Positions 1 through 7,403 of a stretch of 64,000 nucleotides of DNA are shown in pieces. Numbering within the stretch: position 1 is the first letter of the stretch; each line of letters starts with the position of its first letter. Where the stretch lies: NCBI RefSeq assembly GCF_016834655.1, contig NZ_JAENHP010000007.1, positions 372,001 to 436,000 on the forward strand, in the 5' to 3' direction. The position numbers were made by a program, and so were the translations under genes. The DNA is from Paractinoplanes ovalisporus. GTDB lineage: Bacteria; Actinomycetota; Actinomycetes; Mycobacteriales; Micromonosporaceae. The notes under the pieces were generated by a model, which was not told the DNA's origin, made no database searches, and was given only the letters and a program-made list of their open reading frames with translations.

Positions 1-1
1 C

Positions 2-1351
2 GCCGAACCGGTGTCCACGCTGGCCGCGGGCACGTTCCGCAACCCGGTCGGCGTCAAACCGGACCCGTTCATGACGTACTTCAACGGCAGCTACTACCTG
101 ACGATGACCGAGGGCGACTCGATCAAGATGCGCCGTTCGGCCAGCGTGGCCGGGCTGCTCAACGCGCCCGCCACCGAGGTGTGGCGTGACACCAACGCCT
201 CGCGCAACAAGGAGGTGTGGGCGCCGGAGTTCTACCGGCTCAACGGCCTCTGGTACATGTACTACACCGCCGACGACGGGGTGGACGAGAACCACCGGCT
301 CTACGTGCTCGAGTCCAGCGGCGACAACCCGCTCGGGCCGTACCACTTCAAGGCGCGCCTGGTGCCCCCGAACCGCGACGTGTTCGCCATCGACCCCGGC
401 ATCATGCAGCACAACGGGCGGCTCTACCTGGCCTGGGCCGGCACCAACGCCTACCAGCACAACGGCATCAACGTGGCCCCGATGTCGAACCCGTGGACGG
501 TGTCGGGCAACGCGGTCGCGATCAACGCCGCCGGCGGCTGCCCCGAGGTGCGCGAGGGTCCCGAGTTCCTCTACCGCAACGGCCGTACGTGGATGACCTA
601 CTCCGCCTGTGACACCGGCAAACCCGACTACCAGGTCTGGCAGTTGAGCATCGCCGGCACCGCCGACCCGCTCAACCCGGCCAACTGGCAGCAGCGCAGC
701 GGCGCCGTCTTCGCCCGGTCCGATGCCCGCGGCGTGTTCGGCCCCGGTCACCACGCGTTCTTCAAGAGCCCCGACGGCGCCCAGGATTGGATCGTCTATC
801 ACGCCAAGACGACCAGCGTCTTCACGTACACCAACCGCACGACGCGGGTGCAGCGCATCACCTGGAACGCCGACGGCAGCCCCAACCTCGGGGTGCCGCT
901 GGCCATCGGCGCCACCCAGGACCTGCCGTCCGGAGACCCCGGCCCGTCGACCTCCTGGATCAACAACGACGGCCGTACGAGCGGAAACGGTTCCCTCACG
1001 TACGGCGGTGCGTGGAGCTCCGGCACGGGCTGCGCCGCCCAGTGCTTCTGGGGCGACGACCACTGGAGCGGGGCCACTGGCGCGACGGCGACGTTCACCT
1101 TCACCGGAACCCAGCTGGCCCTGCTCTCGGTGCGCGACGTCGGCAACGGCATCGCCGCGATCAGCGTCGACGGCGGCGCCGAGCAGAGGATCGACTTCTA
1201 CAACGCGATCCGGGTCGGGGAGGCGCTGAACTGGCTCTCACCCAAGCTCGCGTACGGAACCCACACCGTCCGCGTCCGCGTGACCGGCGAGCGCAACGCC
1301 GCCTCCAACGGCACCGTCATCAGCATCGACCGGGCCGAGATCTGGTCCTGA
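2..1351 (+). CDS. GH43-family glycoside hydrolase with C-terminal beta-sandwich module (5' end outside window)
   Basis: Probably a secreted arabinan- or xylan-degrading enzyme of the five-bladed beta-propeller GH43 family. Numbering from the GTG at 11, the three expected acids are visible: D18 in KPDPF (base), D128 in IDPG (pKa modulator) and E182 in REGPE (acid). The propeller covers about residues 8-310. A Gly/Ser/Thr-rich module (about 315-446, with WSSGTGC, CFWGDDHW and SVDGGAEQ) resembles the carbohydrate-binding-like beta-sandwiches common in actinobacterial secreted hydrolases. No signal peptide is visible, and the reading frame is open to the window edge, so the true start lies upstream. 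Substrate cannot be told from sequence. The gene ends at a strong hairpin shared with the convergent gene. Confidence 0.85.
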   Translation, partial: AEPVSTLAAGTFRNPVGVKPDPFMTYFNGSYYLTMTEGDSIKMRRSASVAGLLNAPATEVWRDTNASRNKEVWAPEFYRLNGLWYMYYTADDGVDENHRLYVLESSGDNPLGPYHFKARLVPPNRDVFAIDPGIMQHNGRLYLAWAGTNAYQHNGINVAPMSNPWTVSGNAVAINAAGGCPEVREGPEFLYRNGRTWMTYSACDTGKPDYQVWQLSIAGTADPLNPANWQQRSGAVFARSDARGVFGPGHHAFFKSPDGAQDWIVYHAKTTSVFTYTNRTTRVQRITWNADGSPNLGVPLAIGATQDLPSGDPGPSTSWINNDGRTSGNGSLTYGGAWSSGTGCAAQCFWGDDHWSGATGATATFTFTGTQLALLSVRDVGNGIAAISVDGGAEQRIDFYNAIRVGEALNWLSPKLAYGTHTVRVRVTGERNAASNGTVISIDRAEIWS

Positions 1352-1369
1352 CCCTCCGAGCCTTGGTCG

Positions 1370-1398
1370 CCGGAGCTGACGGGCCACGTCAGCTCCGG
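1370..1398. terminator. Hairpin between convergent genes, probable bidirectional terminator
   Basis: A perfect 12-bp inverted repeat, CCGGAGCTGACG and CGTCAGCTCCGG, is separated by a 5-nt loop. It lies 18 nt after the GH43 stop and overlaps the last codons and stop of the convergent DUF218 gene. There is no T-tract on either side, as is common for actinobacterial terminators. Function is inferred from position and stem strength. Confidence 0.7.
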
Positions 1399-2051
1399 GC
1401 CAGGGCGGTCTCGACCGCCGAGCTCCGGGGCGAGGTGACCGCCGGGGGCCGCTGTCGTACGGCGTCCCAGGCGGCCTTCCCGCTCGCGAAGTAGTCACGC
1501 ACCGACTTCTCCGCGAGCAGTGCCCGGCCACAGCCGTCGCACCGCGCCCGGACGCCGTCAACGTCCAGCCCGAGGCTGCGGCAGAGCGTCACCGCGCGCG
1601 ACAGGTGGTAGGACTGGGTGACAATCAGGGCGCGCCGCACCCCGTAGACGTCCCGGGCCCGCACGCAGGAGTCGTAGGTGTCCAGGCCATTCGGGTCGGC
1701 CACCACCCGGGCGGGGTCGACCCCGAGGGTTCCGGTCAAATAGGCGGTCATCGCGGCCGGTTCGTCACCGGAGTCGCCACCGCCGTCACCCGAGACCAGC
1801 GCCACCCGGGCCCGGCCACTGGTGACCAGTTCGGCGGCGGTCTGCAGGCGCCCGGCCAGCCGCGCTTCCGGCTGCCCACCCGCACCGACCGTCGTCCCCA
1901 GCACTATGACCACGTCAGCCGTGGGCGCATCAGCGGCATCATGCACATGCCCCACGGCGGCGGTGGTGGTCCAGATCCAGGGCGCGCTGACCATAAGCAG
2001 CAACACCACGCCACCGACCAGCCACCGCCGTCGCTTGACTTTCGAACTCAC
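1389..2051 (-). CDS. SanA/YdcF-like DUF218 membrane-anchored protein
   Basis: A 220-aa protein with a basic N-terminus (KRRRW), one transmembrane segment at about residues 10-28, and an extracytoplasmic DUF218 domain. Family features seen are the strand ADVVIVLGTTV, the ARLAGRL helix, the LVSGDGG turn and the ALIVTQSYHLSRA motif. DUF218/SanA proteins are implicated in envelope barrier function in enterobacteria; the biochemical role is not settled. The start is a GTG at 2051. Four Cys residues between about 130 and 176 could form disulfides outside the cell. It is transcribed alone and shares a terminator hairpin with the GH43 gene. Confidence 0.75.
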   Translation of the reverse strand: MSSKVKRRRWLVGGVVLLLMVSAPWIWTTTAAVGHVHDAADAPTADVVIVLGTTVGAGGQPEARLAGRLQTAAELVTSGRARVALVSGDGGGDSGDEPAAMTAYLTGTLGVDPARVVADPNGLDTYDSCVRARDVYGVRRALIVTQSYHLSRAVTLCRSLGLDVDGVRARCDGCGRALLAEKSVRDYFASGKAAWDAVRQRPPAVTSPRSSAVETALARS

Positions 2052-2105
2052 CGGGGCAGCGTAGGTGTCCCTGTCACGTCGCCTGGCACCGCCCGGACGT
2101 GAGGA

Positions 2106-2546
2106 TTACTTGGCGCCGTCGCGGAGGATGTAGAGGCCGCGGGCTGAGGTGCGGGCGGCCTGCAGCCACTGCGGCAGCTTCTCGGTCAGGAGCCAGGCGA
2201 CCTCGTCCGCGTCGTCGTCGCCGTCGGGGAGGAGGTCGCATTCGTCGTGGACGCGGGTGATGTCGAACGCGGCCAGCTCGGCCTCGATGCGGGCCACGTG
2301 GGCGGGGTCGGCGTACATCGGGAAGGGCCACGGGTCGCCGGCCGTGGTGGGCCAGGGGCGCGACCACAAGTCGGCCAGGGCGGTCAGGCCCCACGCTGCG
2401 AAGGCGGGCGTCAGCTCGTCCCAGTGCCGGCCGGGCAGGGTTGCCTTGCCCACCGGCGGGTCGGTGGGGACGACGCGGGAGGGGTCTACGGCGTACGCCG
2501 TGAGGTATTGCTCGGCCACGGCGGCCATTCTGGACCACGCCGGCAT
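2106..2546 (-). CDS. Hypothetical protein, acidic, 146 aa
   Basis: I do not recognise this protein. It is tryptophan-rich and acidic, with a DDDADEV stretch near residue 110 and no membrane segment, so it is probably cytoplasmic. Codon use fits a real minus-strand gene, with G/C concentrated at third positions. Start choice is open: ATG 2546 or ATG 2528 (MAAVAEQ), neither with a clear ribosome-binding site. It stands alone, 179 nt from the next upstream gene start region, and the stretch 2547-2725 shows no other feature. It could be an actinobacteria-specific hypothetical. Confidence 0.5.
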   Translation of the reverse strand: MPAWSRMAAVAEQYLTAYAVDPSRVVPTDPPVGKATLPGRHWDELTPAFAAWGLTALADLWSRPWPTTAGDPWPFPMYADPAHVARIEAELAAFDITRVHDECDLLPDGDDDADEVAWLLTEKLPQWLQAARTSARGLYILRDGAK

Positions 2547-2725
2547 CAGCGCGCGGTCGGGGCGCCAAGCGCTGTTTGTAGATGGGTGAAGGCGCCGCCG
2601 CTTTCTGCGCCCGCCTTCCGCGTCCGCTCGTCGGGCCCTGTCGGCACGCGCCGACGTGCCCGGCCGCTGTCCGCTGCACCCCGTCTCAGCGTCGCCTCAG
2701 GAGTGAGATCGGCACTGGCTCGGCG

Positions 2726-3586
2726 TCACTTCACGGGGCGGGGTGCGGGGTGTTCGGCCTGGATGCCGTGTGCCAGCAGGGCCAGGGCGTCCTCGGCTTC
2801 CGAGCCGGGCTTTGCCAAATAGACGAACAGCGTCTGGCCGGGGTCGGGGAGGCTCAACGCCTCGCTGGCGAGCTCTATGCGGCCGATGATCGGGTGATAG
2901 AGGGTCTTGGCGTCGTGGCCCTGTTCGGTCACCAGGTGGTCGGCCCACCAGCGGCGGAAGTGCTCGCTGTGCATGGACAGTTCGCCGACCAGTTCGGTGG
3001 TGCGGGGGTCGTCGGGGTAGCGGGCGGCGTCCATGCGCAGCGCGCCGGTCATCGCTGACGCCGTTTTCTCCCACGCGTCGCCCCACAGTGAACGGGCACC
3101 CTCGTCGAGCACCAGCCAGCGGGCGGCGTTGCGTTGCCGGGCCGGCATGGCGTCGAAGTCGGCCAGCAGCAGGCGGGCCATCCGGTTGGTGGCCAGCACG
3201 TCGGTGCGACGGCCCAGCACGTACGCCGGAACGTCGCCGAGCTGGTCGATCAGGCGCAGCGTGCCCGGGTGCACCACCTGCGGGCGCGGCGAGCGGCGGC
3301 GGGCCTGGGGTTTGCCGCGGGCGACGGCGTGCAGGTAGGCGGTCTCGGCCGGGTCGAGGGAGAGGGCAGCGGCGATCGCGTCGAGCACCGGCTCCGAAGG
3401 CGTGATGTGGCGGCCCTGCTCGAGGCGCGTGTAGTAGTCGACACTGACCCCGGCCAGGGCCGCCAGCTCCTCACGCCGCAGCCCGGGCACCCGCCGCGCC
3501 GGCCCCGAGGGCAGCCCGGCCGCCTCCGGGGTGAGCGCGGCCCGGCGCGCGCGGAGGAAGTCGCTGAGCTCCTCGTTGTGGGTCAT
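2726..3586 (-). CDS. XRE-family regulator with MmyB-like ligand-binding domain
   Basis: A 286-aa transcription factor counted from the ATG at 3586 (MTHNEELSDFL). An N-terminal helix-turn-helix (about residues 8-75, with RREELAALAGVS, YYTRLEQGR and PSEPVLDAIAAAL) is followed by the MmyB-like PAS-type domain (about 95-275, with RWLVLDEGARSLWGDAWE and LSMHSEHFRRWWADH). Members are often divergently transcribed from a short-chain dehydrogenase that they control, which is the arrangement here. An upstream in-frame ATG at 3628 would add 14 residues of low-complexity sequence, so I prefer 3586. A 9-bp inverted repeat in the shared promoter region is a likely operator. The ligand is unknown; bound fatty acid has been reported for this domain family. 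Confidence 0.85.
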   Translation of the reverse strand: MTHNEELSDFLRARRAALTPEAAGLPSGPARRVPGLRREELAALAGVSVDYYTRLEQGRHITPSEPVLDAIAAALSLDPAETAYLHAVARGKPQARRRSPRPQVVHPGTLRLIDQLGDVPAYVLGRRTDVLATNRMARLLLADFDAMPARQRNAARWLVLDEGARSLWGDAWEKTASAMTGALRMDAARYPDDPRTTELVGELSMHSEHFRRWWADHLVTEQGHDAKTLYHPIIGRIELASEALSLPDPGQTLFVYLAKPGSEAEDALALLAHGIQAEHPAPRPVK

Positions 3587-3632
3587 GACTCCCATGGTCG
3601 CCCATGGTCGCGGCCGCTGAGACGGCAAAGGT

Positions 3633-3662
3633 GGCCCACCGCGTCCTAGGTTCCGGTGGGCC
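3633..3662. promoter_or_regulatory. Inverted repeat in divergent promoter, candidate operator
   Basis: GGCCCACCG (3633-3641) and CGGTGGGCC (3654-3662) form a perfect 9-bp inverted repeat with a 12-nt spacer, midway between the XRE/MmyB regulator and the divergent SDR gene. Position and symmetry fit a dimeric HTH operator controlling both genes. Assignment to this regulator is inferred. Confidence 0.45.
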
Positions 3663-3707
3663 GGTTATCGCCGTCCCGGGCGCCGTCGCCGGAGCTGAGA
3701 TCGAGGC

Positions 3708-4769
3708 ATGACAAACGAGAACGGCACGACGAACGAGAACAGCGCGACCTACGGCGGTGGCGTGGCGAACGAGAACGGCACGACGAACGAGAACAGCGCG
3801 ACCTACGGCGGTGGCGTGGCGAACGAGAACGGCACGACGAACGAGAACAGCGCGACTTACGTCGGCGGCGTGACGAACGAGATCGGCGCGACGAGCAGCA
3901 GCGGCGTGGCGAACAGCGGCGGCGCGACGAACGAGATCGGCATGACGAACAGCGGTGGCGCGACGAACGGCGGTGGCGCGAAGAACAAGGTCTGGCTGGT
4001 CACCGGGGCCACATCGGGCTTCGGGCGGCAACTCGCCCTCGCCGTCGCCGGGCGTGGCGACGCCGTCATCGCCACCGGACGCCGCAAGGACGCCCTGGCT
4101 GAGCTGGCCGCGCTGAGCGCGCACATCATCCCGGTCGTCTCCGACATCACCACCGCTGACGGCCGCGCCGCGATCCGCGAGGCGGTCAACGCCGCCGGCG
4201 GGCTCGATGTGCTCGTCAACAACGCCGGGTACGGGCTGTTCGGCGCCGTCGAGCAGGTTGGCGACGCGGCCGCCCGCGAGGTGTTCGAGACGCACGTGTT
4301 CGGGCCGCTCGCGTTGCTGCGGGACACACTGCCCGTGCTGCGCGAGCGGCGCGGCCACGTCATCACGCTCTCGTCCGAGCTGGCCGTCTACGCCTGGCCC
4401 AGCTCGGGGCTCTACTCGGCCAGCAAGGCCGCCGCCGACCTGCTGTCCGAGGCCCTGGCCATCGAGCTGGCGCCGGCCGGAGTGCGGGTCACGGCGATTC
4501 AGCCCGGCACGTACGCCACCGAGTTCGGCCCGCAGTCCCTCGCACGGGCCGTGGCGCCGGACGACGTCTACGCCCCGACGGTCGGCGCCTTCTTCGCCGC
4601 GTTCCAGGCCAAGCCGGCGGCCGAGTTCGGCGACCCGCGCGAGGTCGTGGACGCCATCCTGGCCGTAGCCGACGACGAGAACCCGCCGGTGCGCGTCGCG
4701 GTCGGGGAGGAGGCCCGCACCACGATCCGCGACGCCCTGAGCCGGCGGCTCGACGAGGTCAGCAGATAG
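3708..4769 (+). CDS. Short-chain dehydrogenase/reductase with repetitive N-terminal extension
   Basis: A 353-aa protein whose SDR core starts only at about residue 95. The core has the NAD(P)-binding TGATSGFG (99-106), NNAGYG, S222/S223, and catalytic Y236-x3-K240 in YSASK. The core of about 260 residues matches a classical SDR. The first 91 residues are a low-complexity Asn/Glu/Gly/Thr tract made of three near-identical 18-aa (54-bp) units starting at 3714, plus decayed copies to about 3980. No family member needs this. There is no obvious ribosome-binding site for the ATG at 3708, and an internal ATG near 3942 would remove most of the tract, so the true start is uncertain. Divergent from and probably controlled by the MmyB-like regulator. 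Confidence 0.8.
   Translation: MTNENGTTNENSATYGGGVANENGTTNENSATYGGGVANENGTTNENSATYVGGVTNEIGATSSSGVANSGGATNEIGMTNSGGATNGGGAKNKVWLVTGATSGFGRQLALAVAGRGDAVIATGRRKDALAELAALSAHIIPVVSDITTADGRAAIREAVNAAGGLDVLVNNAGYGLFGAVEQVGDAAAREVFETHVFGPLALLRDTLPVLRERRGHVITLSSELAVYAWPSSGLYSASKAAADLLSEALAIELAPAGVRVTAIQPGTYATEFGPQSLARAVAPDDVYAPTVGAFFAAFQAKPAAEFGDPREVVDAILAVADDENPPVRVAVGEEARTTIRDALSRRLDEVSR
3714..3980 (+). repeat. 54-bp tandem repeat in the SDR 5' end
   Basis: Three almost identical 54-bp units (3714-3767, 3768-3821, 3822-3875), each encoding the core NENGTTNENSATYGGGVA, are followed by shorter decayed units rich in acgaac and ggcg up to 3980. The period is 18 codons, so the frame is kept. The unit contains the sequence immediately after the start codon, as if the 5' end of the gene had been duplicated. 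Confidence 0.85.
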
Positions 4770-4848
4770 ATGGCAGCGCCGAGACGAGCCACGAGGAAAG
4801 GCTGGCGGCGAGGAGAGGGCGCCCGGTAAGGCCGTCGGCGAGTTCAGG

Positions 4849-5571
4849 TCACCAGGGGATGACCCCCTCGTCGTTGGTGAAAGTGCCGGTCGGGCCGTCG
4901 TCGGGCAGGGTGGCCAGGTGGATCGGGGTGGCTGCGGCCTCGCGCACCGGGCGGCCCACGCCGCCGGTGAAGTCGGTTGCTATCAGGCCGGGGCAGGCGG
5001 CGTTGATCAGGATGCCGGTGCCGGCCAGCTGGCGCGCGTAGTGCACGGTGAGGGCGTTGAGGTAGGTCTTGGTCGGTGCGTAGGCCGCCATGATCGGGCC
5101 GACCTCGACGCCCGGGTCCGACTGCCAGGTCAGCGAGGCGACGCTGCTCGAGACGTTGACGATGCGAGGCGAGGCCGAACGCCGCAGCAGCGGCAGCATC
5201 GCGTTGGTGACCCGGATGACGCCGTAGACGTTGGTGTCCACCACCGCGCGCACCACGTCGAGGTCGAGGATGGTCGGGTCCTGGCCCCAATCGGGGCCGG
5301 TGGGACCGGAGATGCCGGCGTTGTTGACGAGAACGTCGAGGCGGTCGAGCTGCCCCGCGGCCTCGGCGACACTGCGGTCGCTGGTCACGTCGAGGGTGAC
5401 GGCGAACGCATCCACCCCGGCCGTACGCAGCGTCTTGACGGCGGCCTCACCCCGCGCCCGGTCGCGCGCCCCGACCGCCACCCGGTAGCCCCGGGCGCCC
5501 AGCCCGGCCGCGATCTCGTATCCGAGTCCCTTGTTCGCGCCGGTGATCAGCGCGGTCTTCGTGTCGCTCAT
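4849..5571 (-). CDS. Short-chain dehydrogenase/reductase
   Basis: A 240-aa classical SDR: nucleotide-binding TGANKGLG at residues 10-17, DVTSD, NNAGISG, SSS (catalytic Ser region) and Y-x3-K in AYAPTKTYL. Length is normal for the family, and the PTKTYL and GVIPW endings resemble carbonyl-reductase-like SDRs. Start is the ATG at 5571 (MSDTKTALITG). A much longer open frame continues upstream on this strand, but it is the reverse of the LysR gene and its repeat array. The divergent LysR gene and a T-N11-A operator between the two suggest LysR control. Substrate unknown. Confidence 0.85.
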   Translation of the reverse strand: MSDTKTALITGANKGLGYEIAAGLGARGYRVAVGARDRARGEAAVKTLRTAGVDAFAVTLDVTSDRSVAEAAGQLDRLDVLVNNAGISGPTGPDWGQDPTILDLDVVRAVVDTNVYGVIRVTNAMLPLLRRSASPRIVNVSSSVASLTWQSDPGVEVGPIMAAYAPTKTYLNALTVHYARQLAGTGILINAACPGLIATDFTGGVGRPVREAAATPIHLATLPDDGPTGTFTNDEGVIPW

Positions 5572-5627
5572 GACGCCGATGGTGACCCGGCGACGGCCCT
5601 GGCCCTTACACCGATCCGGTGGGCTGT

Positions 5628-5644
5628 GATACCTGCCGGGTATC
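5628..5644. promoter_or_regulatory. LysR-type operator, GATACC-N5-GGTATC
   Basis: A perfect 6-bp inverted repeat GATACC/GGTATC with a 5-nt spacer gives the classical LysR T-N11-A arrangement. It lies 57 nt upstream of the SDR start and on the LysR side ends 8 nt before a GTG (5653) that looks like the ancestral LysR start. The site fits dual control: autoregulation of the LysR gene and activation of the SDR. Confidence 0.6.
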
Positions 5645-5652
5645 GTCGACGG

Positions 5653-5892
5653 GTGGACCAGGTGGAGAGCCGACACGCGGACCGGGTGGAGAGTCGACGC
5701 GCGGACCGGGTGGGGAGTCGACGCGCGGACCGGGTGGGGAGTCGACGCGCGGACCGGGTGGGGAGTCGACGCGCGGAGTGAGCGGAGAGCTGACGCGCGG
5801 AGCGGGTGGAGAGCTGACGCGCGGAGCGGGTGAAGAGCTGACGCGCGGAGCGGGTGGAGAGCTGACGCGCGGACCAGGTGGGGAGTTGACGG
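5653..5892 (+). repeat. Ten 24-bp tandem copies of the LysR start region
   Basis: Exactly ten 24-bp units fill the space between the operator and the present LysR start. The first begins GTGGACCAGGTGGAGAGC, and the LysR gene itself begins ATGGACCAGTTGGAGATC, 240 bp downstream in the same frame. Middle units have drifted (gcggaccgggtgg, then gcggagcgggtgg), and units 6-9 carry in-frame TGA codons, so they are not translated as part of LysR. The last unit supplies a purine-rich tract (GGTGGGGAG) upstream of the ATG. The array is best read as expansion of the gene's own start region. Confidence 0.9.
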
Positions 5893-6750
5893 ATGGACCA
5901 GTTGGAGATCCGTGAGCTGCGGTATTTCGTCACGGTCGCCGAGGAGCTGCACTTCAGCCGGGCCGCCGAGCGCCTGGGCATGGCGCAGCCGCCGCTGTCG
6001 CGGGCGATCCAGCAGCTTGAGCGGCGGCTGGGTGTCACGCTGCTGGAACGCGACCGCCGGGGCGTCGCCCTGACCGACGCGGGCCGGGTGCTGCTCGACG
6101 AGGCCCGCGCGCTCCTCGACCACGCCGCCGCGGCCGCCCGCCGCACCCAGCGCGCCGCGACCTCGGCGAACAGCCTCACCCTGGCGACCAAGGCCGGCGC
6201 CAGCCACGAGCTGCTGCAGAAGCTGCTTGACGCGTACGCCGTCGAGCCCGCCGCCGCCTCGATCGACGTGGTCCTGTGCGGCATGTTCGAGCAGGCGCAG
6301 ATGCTGCGGGACGGCCGAGCGGACGTGGCGCTGATGCAGCGGCCGTTCGATTCCTTCGCCGGGTTCGACACCGAGGATCTGCTGACCGAGCAACAGGTAG
6401 CCATCCTGCCCGCCACACATCCTCTGGCCGCGTGCGAGAAGCTGACCATGGCTGAGCTGGCCGATGTGCCAGGTCTGCCGGTGGCACGCTGGCCCGGCCA
6501 GGACGGCACCTACCCGGATGGCCCGGGTCCGGAGATCCGCGACCTGGCCCAGCTCGGCCAGCTGATCGCCCTCGGGCACACCGCAGCCGTGCTGTGCGCG
6601 TCGTCGCGATCCTGGTTGTGGAGCGCACACGCCACGGTCCCGGTGATCGACGCCCCGCACGTCACGACAGTGCTCGCGTGGCCGGCGCACAGCCGCTCCC
6701 AGACCGTCGCCGGCCTGGTCCGCACGGCGGCGAGCCTGTACCCCAAGTAG
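5893..6750 (+). CDS. LysR-family transcriptional regulator
   Basis: A 285-aa protein with the winged HTH at residues 1-60 (LRYFVTVAEELHFSRAAERL, PPLSRAIQQLERRLGVTLLER) and a LysR substrate-binding domain from about 90 to 285. In-frame stops in the upstream repeat array make the ATG at 5893 the most upstream usable start. Divergent from an SDR gene, with a T-N11-A operator in between, so that SDR is the probable target. The 240-bp insertion of repeats between operator and start lengthens the leader and may affect expression. Effector unknown. Confidence 0.9.
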   Translation: MDQLEIRELRYFVTVAEELHFSRAAERLGMAQPPLSRAIQQLERRLGVTLLERDRRGVALTDAGRVLLDEARALLDHAAAAARRTQRAATSANSLTLATKAGASHELLQKLLDAYAVEPAAASIDVVLCGMFEQAQMLRDGRADVALMQRPFDSFAGFDTEDLLTEQQVAILPATHPLAACEKLTMAELADVPGLPVARWPGQDGTYPDGPGPEIRDLAQLGQLIALGHTAAVLCASSRSWLWSAHATVPVIDAPHVTTVLAWPAHSRSQTVAGLVRTAASLYPK

Positions 6751-6757
6751 TGAAGGA

Positions 6758-6775
6758 GACCCGTCTGCGCGGGTC
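6758..6775 (+). terminator. Short hairpin after the LysR gene
   Basis: GACCCG (6758-6763) and CGGGTC (6770-6775) pair around a 6-nt loop, 7 nt after the LysR stop. There is no T-tract. It could be a weak terminator, or the first unit-like element of the G-rich array that follows. Confidence 0.35.
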
Positions 6776-6779
6776 AAGC

Positions 6780-7395
6780 ATGCCCCGGACGCGTGGAATG
6801 CGAGTCAGGCATGCCCCGCGCATAACAGATGCGGGCCAGGCATTCCCCGAGCGCAAGAGATGCGGACTAGGCATGCCATGGGCGGTGCAGGATGCGGGTC
6901 AAGCGTGCCTTGGGTGCGAGGGGTGCGGGTCGGGCATTGCCCAAGCGGTGCGGGATGCGGGTCGGGTATGCCGTGGTGGCGAGGGGTGCGGGTCGGGCAT
7001 GCCCCAAGCGGTGCGGGATGCGGGTCGGGTATGCCGTGGGGGCGAGGGGTGCGGGTCGGGCATGCCGCGGGCGGTGCGGGATGCGGGTCGGGTATGCCGT
7101 GGTGGCGAGGGGTGCGGGTCGGGCATGCCGCGGGCGGTGCGGGATGCGGGTCGGGTATGCCGTGGGGGCGAGGGGTGCGGGTCGGGCATGCCGCGGGCGG
7201 TGCGGGATGCGGGTCGGGTATGCCGTGGGGGCGAGGGGTGCGGGTCGGGCATGCCGCGGGCGGTGCCGGATGCGGGTCGGGTATGCCGTGGGGGCGAGAG
7301 GTGCGGGTCGGGCATACCCCGGGCGGCGGAGGATGCGGGTCGGGCGTGCCCCGGGCGGTGCAGGATGCGGATCAGGCATGCCCCGGGCGGCGAGC
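6780..7395. repeat. 63-bp G-rich tandem array between convergent genes
   Basis: This roughly 615-bp stretch holds no recognisable gene. It lies between the 3' ends of the LysR (+) and DeoR (-) genes. From about 6954 it is a 63-bp tandem repeat of at least six units, each of two half-units of 31-32 bp sharing GTGCGGGTCGGGCATGCC. Decayed half-units extend back to 6780. Several half-units centre on the palindrome GGCATGCC, and four-tract G-quadruplex motifs (for example 7038-7060, G5-cga-G4-tgc-G3-tc-G3) recur. Because 63 is divisible by three, long open frames appear on both strands; I treat them as artefacts. Confidence 0.85.
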
Positions 7396-7403
7396 GAGGT
7401 TGG

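Noticed and set aside
4849..6777. 642-codon minus-strand open frame covering SDR and the reverse of LysR
   Set aside because: Only the last 240 codons show a protein family (SDR). The rest is antisense to a clear LysR gene and its repeat array, an artefact of high GC and a 24-bp period.
5653..7395. CRISPR array
   Set aside because: Units are contiguous direct repeats without unique spacers, and there are no cas genes.
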